31,420 bases of DNA, from NCBI GenBank assembly GCA_964624905.1, contig CAZUYK010000014.1, positions 1 through 31,420 of the forward strand. Reading direction: 5' to 3'. A model generated the notes under the pieces. The model was not told where the DNA came from, ran no database searches, and worked only from the letters and a program-made list of their open reading frames with translations. This document shows, in pieces, positions 16,024-22,656 of this stretch (positions are counted from its first letter, which is position 1; each line of letters starts with the position of its first letter). Position numbers and translations under genes: made by a program. Source of the DNA: CAZRVH01 sp964624905 (GTDB taxonomy: Bacteria > Patescibacteriota > Gracilibacteria > Peribacterales > Peribacteraceae).

Positions 16024-16029
16024 TTATAT

Positions 16030-16281
16030 ATGAAAAACCTCAAACTCATCCTCCCCGCCCTCTACCTCCTCCTCAGCGCGTACCTCATCGCTACACAGGG
16101 GCTGTTCGGCGAAAGCTTCATCGCCATCATCCTCGGCTTCCCCTGGAGCTTCGCACTCGCGTTCTTCGAATACGGCGGCGATCCGTCCACGTTCATGATC
16201 TACGTCTTGGTGCTAGGCCCCATCGCTCTCAATGCCGCCATCCTCTGGTACATCGGCTCGCTGTTCGGAAAAAAGCGGTGA
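16030..16281 (+). CDS. small multi-pass membrane protein
   Basis: An 83-aa protein with about three hydrophobic helices (about 6-22, 28-47 and 56-76) and a positive C-terminus (GKKR). No recognised family. It starts 6 nt after the OLD gene's stop, but its G+C-rich codons match the host rather than the A+T-rich OLD gene, so it is probably a resident gene that the OLD gene landed beside. Its stop TGA (16279-16281) directly abuts the reverse-strand stop of the next gene (TCA at 16282-16284), with no terminator between. Confidence 0.7.
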   Translation: MKNLKLILPALYLLLSAYLIATQGLFGESFIAIILGFPWSFALAFFEYGGDPSTFMIYVLVLGPIALNAAILWYIGSLFGKKR

Positions 16282-17784
16282 TCAATCGTCTTCATCCACT
16301 TCCTGCGCGTTCGCGGGATGTTTCATTATATCTCTGAAAACAGGAGGCATGCCGTGCTGCCCGACGTATTCCTCCTGGATGTGCTCCGAAGGGAATTCGA
16401 AATGAAACGGCTTGTCTTTGCCGATGGTCGCATGTGTCACGATCTCCACTTCCTTGGCGCCTTCGGGCAGCGTGAACGTACGCGTCAGTTTTTCCTGATT
16501 CATACTTGGCATTCCTTCCGTCGCCGCGATTTCCTTTCCGTTGGCATCCAGGAAGCGCAACGCGGCGCCCGCGCCCCACAGGTAGCGTGAGCGATCTTCG
16601 ATGTACGGCGTGCTGCACCATCCCTTGTCCAACCAGGAATTCACGGTGACGGTGACCGTCGCCACTCCGTCTTTGTTCTGGATCTCGTTGATCATCACCT
16701 GCTGCATGCCGCACTGTGTGGAATTCAATTCTTCCAACTCCATGCGTTGGCGGACGGGAATGTACGTACGCGTGGGCGTCACGGAGACGCGCGTGACGGG
16801 ATCGTGCCAGTTGAGTCCTTTGTGCCATGCATCGGTGCGGGTGTCGGGAGCCATTTGGTAGGTCTTCTTGTGGACGTCGATGAGCTGCTGCAATCCGTGC
16901 GGCGGGGCGACCACGAAGCGGTTCACGGGACCGGTATGCAAGACCGCTTCCTCCGCATGGAGGAAATGCCCGCCACTGCCGGGCTCGAATGCGACGGAGA
17001 TGTGCTGCGGCTTGCCGTCTGCGGCAGGATGCAGGAAGAGCGCCGCCTTGCCGTCGGTAGCCAGCATGCGCAGCTCGGGTACGTCGTTGTCCGTCAGCGC
17101 AATGCCGTTGCGCGAGAGCACGATCTTCAAATCCCCCGCTTCGCTGAGCCTCTTCACCACGTCCCACATGCGTTCGCCCCCCGCGGGAATATCGATGTGC
17201 TTTGCCTGCAAGCGGACGCGGGTCTCATTGGAAATCTCCAGGCGCAGCTCGTGGTTCACGCACTCGGATACCTGCTCGAAGAAACTGTCGAAGGGCGCGC
17301 TGACCTGCGGCACCACGAACGGGACTTCGTGCGGGTCGAACCGGTTGGCCAGCGAGCGCAAACGCATGCGCTGCTCCGGAGTCACATCTTTGTTGTGGCG
17401 TTGCAAATACGTCTCCGCGCGGAATCCCCCGAACGCCTCCAGGAAATACGTGTCGTTCTGCAGCATGCGCAATTCATCGACAATGTCCTCGCGTTCCTGG
17501 TAGGTACGCACGCGTTCGATGGCCCACACCAGCGTTTCCACCCTGGCGTTCACGTCACCGTATTTCGTCTGCATGTACTCCTTCAGTCCCGATGGAACGT
17601 TCGCGGATTGCTCCACTCCCACCCGCGGTGCGTCCGCGGACTCCGACTTTGGCGGCGCCGCTCCCAAAAGAACCGCGGCAATGCCGAAACGGATGGCCAT
17701 CTTGTTGAAAAAAGCGGCCTGATTCTCCCGCGGCCGTACCGCTTGGGTTTCAGGAACGCCTGACGCAGGAGCGAGGACTCCCAT
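16282..17784 (-). CDS. exported hypothetical protein
   Basis: A 500-aa protein. A hydrophobic segment at about 29-45 (MAIRFGIAAVLLGAAPP) may be an internal signal or anchor; an ATG at that Met would give a conventional signal peptide, so translation could begin near 17700. Then follow a helical region (about 60-160), a region of about 70 residues (about 160-235) that loosely resembles secretin/TonB short N-terminal domains (IDIPAGGERMWDVVKRLSEAGDLKIVLSRNGI pattern), and a beta-rich C-terminal half with a Cys pair. It ends in acidic EVDEDD. I recognise no full-length family. It is monocistronic, transcribed away from the SRPBCC gene and convergent with the small membrane protein. Function unknown; extracytoplasmic location likely. 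Confidence 0.7.
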   Translation of the reverse strand: MGVLAPASGVPETQAVRPRENQAAFFNKMAIRFGIAAVLLGAAPPKSESADAPRVGVEQSANVPSGLKEYMQTKYGDVNARVETLVWAIERVRTYQEREDIVDELRMLQNDTYFLEAFGGFRAETYLQRHNKDVTPEQRMRLRSLANRFDPHEVPFVVPQVSAPFDSFFEQVSECVNHELRLEISNETRVRLQAKHIDIPAGGERMWDVVKRLSEAGDLKIVLSRNGIALTDNDVPELRMLATDGKAALFLHPAADGKPQHISVAFEPGSGGHFLHAEEAVLHTGPVNRFVVAPPHGLQQLIDVHKKTYQMAPDTRTDAWHKGLNWHDPVTRVSVTPTRTYIPVRQRMELEELNSTQCGMQQVMINEIQNKDGVATVTVTVNSWLDKGWCSTPYIEDRSRYLWGAGAALRFLDANGKEIAATEGMPSMNQEKLTRTFTLPEGAKEVEIVTHATIGKDKPFHFEFPSEHIQEEYVGQHGMPPVFRDIMKHPANAQEVDEDD

Positions 17785-17830
17785 TGATTGGGAATCCTCC
17801 TCCCTTACGAAAGAAAGTCAACGGATTCCA

Positions 17831-17858
17831 TTCACCGAAGCGGACGAACCGTTATACT
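17831..17858 (+). promoter_or_regulatory. promoter of SRPBCC gene (leaderless type)
   Basis: TTCACC (17831-17836), a 16-nt spacer and TATACT (17853-17858). The -10 ends 8 nt before the ATG at 17867. Confidence 0.5.
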
Positions 17859-17866
17859 GGCGTCAT

Positions 17867-18316
17867 ATGCAAACCCTCCGCTTCACCACGTTCATCAACG
17901 CGCCGCGCGAAAAAGTATGGCACACCATGTTGGACGACAAGACCTACCGCGAATGGACGACGGCGTTCAACGCCGGTTCGTATTACGAGGGATCGTGGGA
18001 GCAGGGATCGAAGATCCTCTTCCTCAGCGGCGAAGGCGAGCACAAGGGAGGCATGGTCAGCCGCATCGCGGAAAGCCGGAAGCCGGAGTTCGTATCCATC
18101 GAGCACTTGGGCGTGATGATCGACGGCAAGGAAATGCTGGATGATCCGCAGTTCAAGGACTGGGCCGGCGCGCACGAGAACTACGCGTTCGCGGAGAAAG
18201 ACGGCGGCACGGAGCTGACCGTGAACCTGGACACCACCGAGGAAATGGCCGCCGAAATGAAAGGCATGTGGGACAAGGCGCTCGTCGCGTTGAAGGAATT
18301 GTGCGAGAAGGCGTAA
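17867..18316 (+). CDS. SRPBCC domain protein (AHSA1/START-like)
   Basis: A 149-aa protein with the SRPBCC helix-grip fold. It starts FTTFINAPREKVWHTMLDDKTYREWT, the typical first strand plus V-W-x-x-L/M-x-D-x-x-x-x-x-W helix. It has conserved GS-x-I-x-F and ENYAF-x-x-x-GGTELTV strands and ends in a long C-terminal helix (MAAEMKGMWDKALVALKELCEK). Such proteins bind hydrophobic ligands in a deep pocket; the ligand is unknown. It lies first in a run of four closely spaced plus-strand genes (17867-19520), although each has its own promoter-like or C/U-rich leader. Confidence 0.88.
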   Translation: MQTLRFTTFINAPREKVWHTMLDDKTYREWTTAFNAGSYYEGSWEQGSKILFLSGEGEHKGGMVSRIAESRKPEFVSIEHLGVMIDGKEMLDDPQFKDWAGAHENYAFAEKDGGTELTVNLDTTEEMAAEMKGMWDKALVALKELCEKA

Positions 18317-18343
18317 GATCGGAACCATCCCCTCCCCTTCCTC

Positions 18344-18724
18344 ATGCACTCCACCCTCAAAAGCATCGGCGCGGTCGTTGCCGGATTCCTCACCGTCGCC
18401 GTGCTCTCCACCGTTACGGATGAAATTTTGCACACGGCGAACATCATGCCGCGGCTGACCGTACTGCCAACGAACGACGCGCTGCTTGCGCTGGCCTACC
18501 GCAGCGTGTTCACGGTGCTGGGAGGATTCGTGACGGCGAAGCTTGCGCCGCAAAACCCGATGAAGCACGTATGGATCCTGGCAGGTATCGGACTCCTCGG
18601 CGGACTCGGCGGCGTGGCTGCCGCGACCTCGCAGGGATTCGGACCGGCCTGGTACGCCTGGGCGATCGCCATTGAAGCGATTCCGCTCGTGTGGCTCGGG
18701 GGAACGCTGGCGAAGGCAAAGTAA
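18344..18724 (+). CDS. four-helix membrane protein, unknown
   Basis: A 126-aa hydrophobic protein with four predicted helices (about 6-24, 44-62, 71-89 and 98-117). A Thr-Asp-Glu pair near the end of helix 1 is its only striking polar feature (LSTVTDEILH). No family recognised; it resembles small DUF-type inner-membrane proteins. The ATG at 18344 is preceded by an almost pure pyrimidine tract (CCATCCCCTCCCCTTCCTC) with no Shine-Dalgarno. A possible -10 TAAGAT (18314-18319) overlaps the end of the SRPBCC gene. Confidence 0.75.
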   Translation: MHSTLKSIGAVVAGFLTVAVLSTVTDEILHTANIMPRLTVLPTNDALLALAYRSVFTVLGGFVTAKLAPQNPMKHVWILAGIGLLGGLGGVAAATSQGFGPAWYAWAIAIEAIPLVWLGGTLAKAK

Positions 18725-18729
18725 GAGGG

Positions 18730-18735
18730 TATAAT
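18730..18735 (+). promoter_or_regulatory. consensus -10 box of the 18743 gene (leaderless type)
   Basis: A perfect TATAAT ends 7 nt before the ATG at 18743, just after the stop of the preceding gene. No -35 hexamer is recognisable. Transcription should start at or next to the A of the ATG. Confidence 0.5.
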
Positions 18736-18742
18736 CGCCCGT

Positions 18743-19033
18743 ATGGACCTATCGTATCCGCAGGCGCTGTTCTCCTCGATGGGTATGACGTCCGTCTTCG
18801 TCGTGATGGTGGTTATCCAACTCCTGTCGCTGGGTTTCCTGCTGCTTACGTCGTACGAATTCCGCAGGACCATGCGCAAGCACAACGCGTTCCTGCGCGC
18901 GATCGACATCGATGAAAAGCACGACGAAGCGGAACACACGTCGCACATCATCTTCTGGATCTACCTTCTCTCCACGCTCGTCGCGACAGTCGTCACGACC
19001 CTGCTTTTCGTGTACCAACCCCATCTCCTCTGA
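18743..19033 (+). CDS. two-helix membrane protein, unknown
   Basis: A 96-aa protein with two membrane helices (about 15-37 and 71-92) joined by a charged loop rich in R, K, H, D and E. No recognised family. The start is set by the TATAAT box 7 nt upstream. Its stop is followed after one base by the ATG of the PH-domain membrane protein, so the two are co-transcribed and may form one membrane complex (inference). Confidence 0.72.
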   Translation: MDLSYPQALFSSMGMTSVFVVMVVIQLLSLGFLLLTSYEFRRTMRKHNAFLRAIDIDEKHDEAEHTSHIIFWIYLLSTLVATVVTTLLFVYQPHLL

Positions 19034-19034
19034 C

Positions 19035-19520
19035 ATGGAAACGTACCCGCCCCCACCCGAGGAAAAACTCGTGCGCGCCGTCGGCCAGCACTGGATCAAG
19101 TACGTGTTCCCGACGTTCGTGTACGTCATCCTTCTGTCGGTAAGCGTGCTCCTGTTCATCCTGGCAGGCGTCGCCGCGCACCACTACATGTGGCTGTCGC
19201 ACGCCACGTTCATCGCGGCGCTTTTGCTATTTTTCCTGTCGCACCACTGGTTCTTCCTCGTCATCCTCTCGGAATCCATGGCGCACATCGTCGTCACCAA
19301 CAGGCGCGTCATCCTCATGAGCGATCGCCTCATGAGGCACGAGCAGATGATGGAATATTCCTACGACAAGATGAAGATGGTGGAGGCGGACAAGTACGGC
19401 TTCCTCCAGAGCATCCTGCAATACGGATCGCTGCAGTTCGGCAGCGGATCGGGCATACCGCTCGTGCCGCATCCCAACAGGATCGTGAAAGACATTCAGC
19501 AAGCCATGGGGATGAAATGA
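19035..19520 (+). CDS. bacterial PH-domain membrane protein
   Basis: A 161-aa protein. Two membrane helices (about 25-48 and 56-80) are followed by a C-terminal bacterial pleckstrin-homology-like domain with the marker sequence IVVTNRRVILMSD, then the strand pattern of PF03703/DUF304-type domains (Y-D-K-M, ILQYGSLQFGSGSG). Such proteins are membrane-tethered scaffolds of unclear role. The ATG at 19035 lies one base after the preceding stop; an upstream in-frame start at 18912 would run inside that gene and is rejected. Convergent with the FAD oxidoreductase gene, with 10 nt between stops. Confidence 0.85.
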   Translation: METYPPPPEEKLVRAVGQHWIKYVFPTFVYVILLSVSVLLFILAGVAAHHYMWLSHATFIAALLLFFLSHHWFFLVILSESMAHIVVTNRRVILMSDRLMRHEQMMEYSYDKMKMVEADKYGFLQSILQYGSLQFGSGSGIPLVPHPNRIVKDIQQAMGMK

Positions 19521-19530
19521 TGGGGGCGAC

Positions 19531-20889
19531 TTACAGGAACCCCAACTCCGGATCGAAGATGGACTGCGGAAGGCTGTAACCGGCCAACAGTTCCGCGATG
19601 CGCTTTCCCCCGTAAATGGACGGGAGGATGCCGATGCCGTTGCAGCCGAGGTTGTAGAGCAGCGTCTTGTTCTTCGGCTCGAACCCGATGCGGCGGATGC
19701 CGTTGCGCGTGTAGCCCATGAGCCCCTGCCACAGGAACTGCCGCGTGGCGGTGGGCGGAAGGTCGTGGTACGTGCGGCGCATTTCCCGGTCCAGCTCCTC
19801 GTCGATATCGGCCGGGGGCTTGGATGAGGGATCGTACTCCGCACGGTCCGGCAGGACGCGCTCCGGACCGCCGACGCACACCAGCGAAAAGTTCTTCCCG
19901 CCGTGTTCGTACGGGCGGCGCGTGAGGTAGTAGTACGCGTCGCGGTAGTCGTTGTTCTCGTGATAGCTGACGGCGTACGCGGACTGGTCCGCCTCGTCGA
20001 TGTATCCCGCCATGTACCCGATGAACCCGCGCACCGAATCATGGAACGACGTGTCGATGTCGTCCCCCGCCTTGTTCACGATGTCGAAATTCTCGAAGCC
20101 GTTGGTGCACAGCACCACCTTTTTCACCTCGATGACCGGGCCGTCGGTGGACAACACGGCGCCGTCCTTGCGCAGCGTCACCGTCTTCACGGGCAGCCGC
20201 TCAGCAACGGTGATGCGGTCTGGGTGCATGCGCGTCATCCAGCCCGCCAGTTCTTCGCAGAGCATGGCGCTGTTCGTGCATCCCTTCAGCGACATCTCGG
20301 CCGCGATGAACACGGGGCTCTCGGTCTTCAACACATCCAACACCGTGGAATGCGGAACTTGCAGGATGTACTTGCGAAGATGTTTCGGGATGCCGTCGAG
20401 GTCGACCGCGACGCTCACCAGGAGTTGTTCGTCCTTGAGCCCGTTGCGCGAACGCAAGTCCTTCTCTTCCAGGTGCTCCAAGATCTGTTCGACCGTGCTC
20501 AGTCCGGCGTACCCCTTGCACTTGAAGAGCGGCGTCTGTAGCGAGCAATCGGCGATGATGTCGTCCAGGATTCCCCACGCCGACTCCACCGCGACCTGCC
20601 CCTGCACCGCCATCTGCTCGCCGAACGCGTCGGCGATGTCCTTCAGCGGACGTTCGAAATAGCTAACCACCTGCCCCGCGTTGCGTCCCGAGGCCCCGTG
20701 CGCGATACGCCCCGCGTCCAAAAGCAGGACGCTCATCTTGGTGAGCTTGAGGATCTGGTACGCGGTCATGACGCCCGCGATGCCCGCGCCGACGACGGCG
20801 ACGTCGAACGCCCCGTCTTTTTCCAAACGGAAATGCTCGCGCTCGTGCTTGAGCTGGGAGAGCCAGGGGGAAGGATGGTTGGGGTTCAT
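19531..20889 (-). CDS. FAD-dependent oxidoreductase (DAO family)
   Basis: A 452-aa flavoprotein. The N-terminal dinucleotide fold DVAVVGAGIAGVMTAYQIL carries G-x-G-x-x-G, followed by an acidic strand end and HGASGRNAGQV, typical of glycine/D-amino-acid oxidase (DAO) relatives such as gamma-glutamylputrescine oxidase. A C-terminal GCNGIGILPSIYGGKRIAELL closes the FAD site. It should oxidise an amine or amino acid; the substrate is unknown. The ATG at 20889 fits a TATAAT box 12 nt upstream; open sequence further upstream is not coding. It is monocistronic, divergent from the coiled-coil gene and convergent with the PH-domain gene. Confidence 0.88.
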   Translation of the reverse strand: MNPNHPSPWLSQLKHEREHFRLEKDGAFDVAVVGAGIAGVMTAYQILKLTKMSVLLLDAGRIAHGASGRNAGQVVSYFERPLKDIADAFGEQMAVQGQVAVESAWGILDDIIADCSLQTPLFKCKGYAGLSTVEQILEHLEEKDLRSRNGLKDEQLLVSVAVDLDGIPKHLRKYILQVPHSTVLDVLKTESPVFIAAEMSLKGCTNSAMLCEELAGWMTRMHPDRITVAERLPVKTVTLRKDGAVLSTDGPVIEVKKVVLCTNGFENFDIVNKAGDDIDTSFHDSVRGFIGYMAGYIDEADQSAYAVSYHENNDYRDAYYYLTRRPYEHGGKNFSLVCVGGPERVLPDRAEYDPSSKPPADIDEELDREMRRTYHDLPPTATRQFLWQGLMGYTRNGIRRIGFEPKNKTLLYNLGCNGIGILPSIYGGKRIAELLAGYSLPQSIFDPELGFL

Positions 20890-20901
20890 GCGTTTCCCAT
20901 C

Positions 20902-20907
20902 ATTATA
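20902..20907 (-). promoter_or_regulatory. -10 box of FAD oxidoreductase gene
   Basis: TATAAT on the minus strand ends 12 nt before the ATG at 20889. A weak -35 (TTCAGG) lies 17 nt upstream. The predicted leader is about 5 nt. Confidence 0.55.
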
Positions 20908-20983
20908 CCATTTTTTTAGCCCTTCCTGAAGCCAAAAACACCCTGGTCGATCTATCCTTCCAAAACACGCGAATCCCCTATTT

Positions 20984-21003
20984 GAACAAATATTGTATAC
21001 AAT
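20984..21003. repeat. A/T-rich 20-mer, copy 1, containing a 12-bp palindrome
   Basis: GAACAAATATTGTATACAAT includes the perfect palindrome ATTGTATACAAT. A copy differing at one base lies at 27659-27678. This one is in the divergent gap between the FAD oxidoreductase and coiled-coil genes, so it could be an operator. It lies 65 nt before the downstream ATG. Confidence 0.45.
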
Positions 21004-21034
21004 AAAAAATGCTGGCTGGACGCGGAAGCAGGGG

Positions 21035-21040
21035 TACACT
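21035..21040 (+). promoter_or_regulatory. -10 box of DUF1003-like gene
   Basis: TACACT lies 27 nt upstream of the ATG at 21068, giving a leader of about 20 nt that is C-rich (CACATTCCCCTCACCGACC). Confidence 0.4.
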
Positions 21041-21067
21041 CCGGGCAACACATTCCCCTCACCGACC

Positions 21068-21646
21068 ATGAACCAGAAGAACCAGAACCGTCGCACGTTC
21101 AAATACAGCCGCCTCAACGCCGCGGCGCACCGTGCCATGGACTGGTTGGGATCGGTACCGTCGCTGATCGTGCACACGTTCGTCTTTGCGGGAGCGTTTT
21201 CGCTGGTGTTCTTCGGCTTCGCATTCAACGACATCCTGCTCGTGGTCACGACCATCGTGTCGTTGGAAGCGATCTACATGGCGATCTTCATCCAGATGGC
21301 GGTGAACCAGAACTCGCAAAGCCTCGACGCCGTGGAGGAAGACATCGACGAAATCCAGAAAGACGTCGACGAAATCCAGGAAGACGTGGGCGAAATCGAG
21401 AAAGACGTCGATGAGATCCAGAAGGACGTGGACGAGATCGAAAAAGATCTCGACGTGATCCAGGAAGACGTGGACGAGATTGAGAAAGACATCGACGAAA
21501 TCCAGAAGGACGTGGATGAGATCGAAAAGGACGGGCCCGAGGACGAAAAGCGCGATACCCAGAACAAGGAGACGCTCGACAAGATCGAATCCCGCCTGGT
21601 GTCGCTGCTGGGACAGCTGGAAAAAATGAAGGACGGGATGAAATGA
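21068..21646 (+). CDS. DUF1003-like membrane protein with heptad-repeat coiled coil
   Basis: A 192-aa protein. A basic N-terminus is followed by two membrane helices (about 30-50 and 55-77) ending VVTTIVSLEAIYMAIFIQMAVNQN, close to the TIVSLEAIFL-x-x-F signature of DUF1003/low-affinity iron-permease-like proteins. Residues about 93-155 then form nine almost identical heptads of the type (V/I)DEI(Q/E)KD, a long parallel coiled coil with I/V/L at a and d and alternating acidic/basic flanks. A second short helix (DKIESRLVSLLGQLEKM) closes the protein. It probably oligomerises at the membrane. The repeats are 21-bp DNA units, so heptad number may vary between strains. DUF1003 membership is by eye; function unknown. 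Confidence 0.8.
   Translation: MNQKNQNRRTFKYSRLNAAAHRAMDWLGSVPSLIVHTFVFAGAFSLVFFGFAFNDILLVVTTIVSLEAIYMAIFIQMAVNQNSQSLDAVEEDIDEIQKDVDEIQEDVGEIEKDVDEIQKDVDEIEKDLDVIQEDVDEIEKDIDEIQKDVDEIEKDGPEDEKRDTQNKETLDKIESRLVSLLGQLEKMKDGMK
21344..21532 (+). repeat. nine tandem 21-bp units encoding coiled-coil heptads
   Basis: Nine in-frame 21-bp units such as GTGGACGAGATCGAAAAAGA follow one another, with mostly synonymous third-base differences. The divergence suggests an old expansion kept by protein selection rather than recent slippage. Confidence 0.85.
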
Positions 21647-21659
21647 GCGCGGAAAAGAG

Positions 21660-21665
21660 TATAGT
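21660..21665 (+). promoter_or_regulatory. -10 box of DUF1761 gene
   Basis: TATAGT lies 32 nt before the ATG at 21698. The predicted leader is about 25 nt and ends in a pure pyrimidine run (TCCCCTTCCCTTCCTTCCCC). Confidence 0.45.
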
Positions 21666-21697
21666 GAAGGACAACTATCCCCTTCCCTTCCTTCCCC

Positions 21698-22135
21698 ATG
21701 GAACATGTCGCTGCACTCGCGCAGTATGCGCAAACGCACTGGCTTCCGATCCTCGGATGCATCCTTCTTGCCTACGTCGTCGGCACGCTCTGGCACGGCC
21801 CGATCTTCGGGAAGCAGTGGATGGCCTACAACAAAATGACCCCTCCTAAGAAAGAAGACTTCAAATTCTCCATGATGCTCCCGGGCATCATCGCGAGCTT
21901 CTTCCACATGCTCATCCTCTCGACCGTCATGGGTCGCACCTTCCAGCTGGTCGCACTGACGAACGTGTGGCAGGCGTTGCTCATCGCGTTCATCCTCTGG
22001 CTCGCTTTCACCGGTCTCGCGTTCGGCAACAGTTACGCCTGGGAAGGAAAATCCAAAGGCCACTGGGCCATCAGCGCGGGCTACTACCTGGTAATGATGC
22101 TCGCGTCCGCGGCGATTCTGTACGCGACGCTGTAA
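21698..22135 (+). CDS. DUF1761 family membrane protein
   Basis: A 145-aa protein with four membrane helices (about 16-36, 58-78, 87-107 and 121-141). The loop GTLWHGPIFGKQWMAYNKM matches the W-x-G-P-x-F-G-K-x-W-M signature of DUF1761, a widespread membrane family of unknown function. C-terminal helices with WLAFTGLAFGNSYAWEGK also fit. It stands alone with its own promoter-like box and a marked C/U-rich leader. It is convergent with the next gene, with 4 nt between stops. Confidence 0.85.
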   Translation: MEHVAALAQYAQTHWLPILGCILLAYVVGTLWHGPIFGKQWMAYNKMTPPKKEDFKFSMMLPGIIASFFHMLILSTVMGRTFQLVALTNVWQALLIAFILWLAFTGLAFGNSYAWEGKSKGHWAISAGYYLVMMLASAAILYATL

Positions 22136-22139
22136 CGGG

Positions 22140-22616
22140 TTATTTCCCTCCTTTCCTGAAGCGGTCCGGATCGAGGAAAATTTTCAGGATGTGCATATCC
22201 GGATGTTTCGCTATGGCTCTCTCCACCTCCCTCCTCTGTTCGTCGTCCCTCCATTGTTCAGGGTCATACTCAACGGGAAAAAAGGGATACGAAGCGCTGT
22301 TGTGAACCGCTGGTCTTCCGTCCGTTTCGGTGACATGCCCCCAGTGATTCGCGACGACGAACTTTCTCAGCGCATCGATCGCGGCTGACTCGCCGGATAC
22401 GTGAAGGGCGCCGAAATCGTCGTTTCGATGGATGATCCTGACATCCTCCAGAAGTCCGGCCATTTGCAACAGCTCTACGCGGGCGGCTTGCCTGGCGCGC
22501 ATGATGCGGAACACAAGCTCCTCCTTCGAACGTCTGTCAGGAAGGGTCTCGGACTCGTCGATATACTCCAATCCCACCGCCGTGCCGTAATGGATGCCGA
22601 CCACGTACTCCTTCAT
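22140..22616 (-). CDS. hypothetical protein
   Basis: A 158-aa soluble protein from ATG 22616 (MKEYVVGIHYGTAVGLEYID). It appears alpha/beta, with strands VRIIHRNDDFGALHVSG and helices rich in R, E and A, and ends in DPDRFRKGGK. I recognise no family. The C/U-rich leader (TTTTCCTCTATTTTCCCCTT) supports this ATG rather than a TTG 36 nt upstream. It lies 40 nt downstream of the penicillin-binding protein gene on the same strand and is probably co-transcribed with it. Confidence 0.65.
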   Translation of the reverse strand: MKEYVVGIHYGTAVGLEYIDESETLPDRRSKEELVFRIMRARQAARVELLQMAGLLEDVRIIHRNDDFGALHVSGESAAIDALRKFVVANHWGHVTETDGRPAVHNSASYPFFPVEYDPEQWRDDEQRREVERAIAKHPDMHILKIFLDPDRFRKGGK

Positions 22617-22656
22617 AAGGGGAAAATAGAGGAAAACCAATGAAACAATCAACGCG

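Noticed and set aside
14407..16281. Two-gene Gabija or PARIS defence system
   Set aside because: The downstream gene is a small native membrane protein, not GajB helicase or AriB; the OLD gene appears to stand alone.
21344..21532. Possible CRISPR array from evenly spaced repeats
   Set aside because: The 21-bp units are contiguous, in frame and have no spacers; they encode heptads.
21059..22063. Minus-strand 334-codon frame with HVLDLV-type repeats
   Set aside because: It is the reverse complement of the coiled-coil heptads and DUF1761; both plus-strand genes have family signatures.
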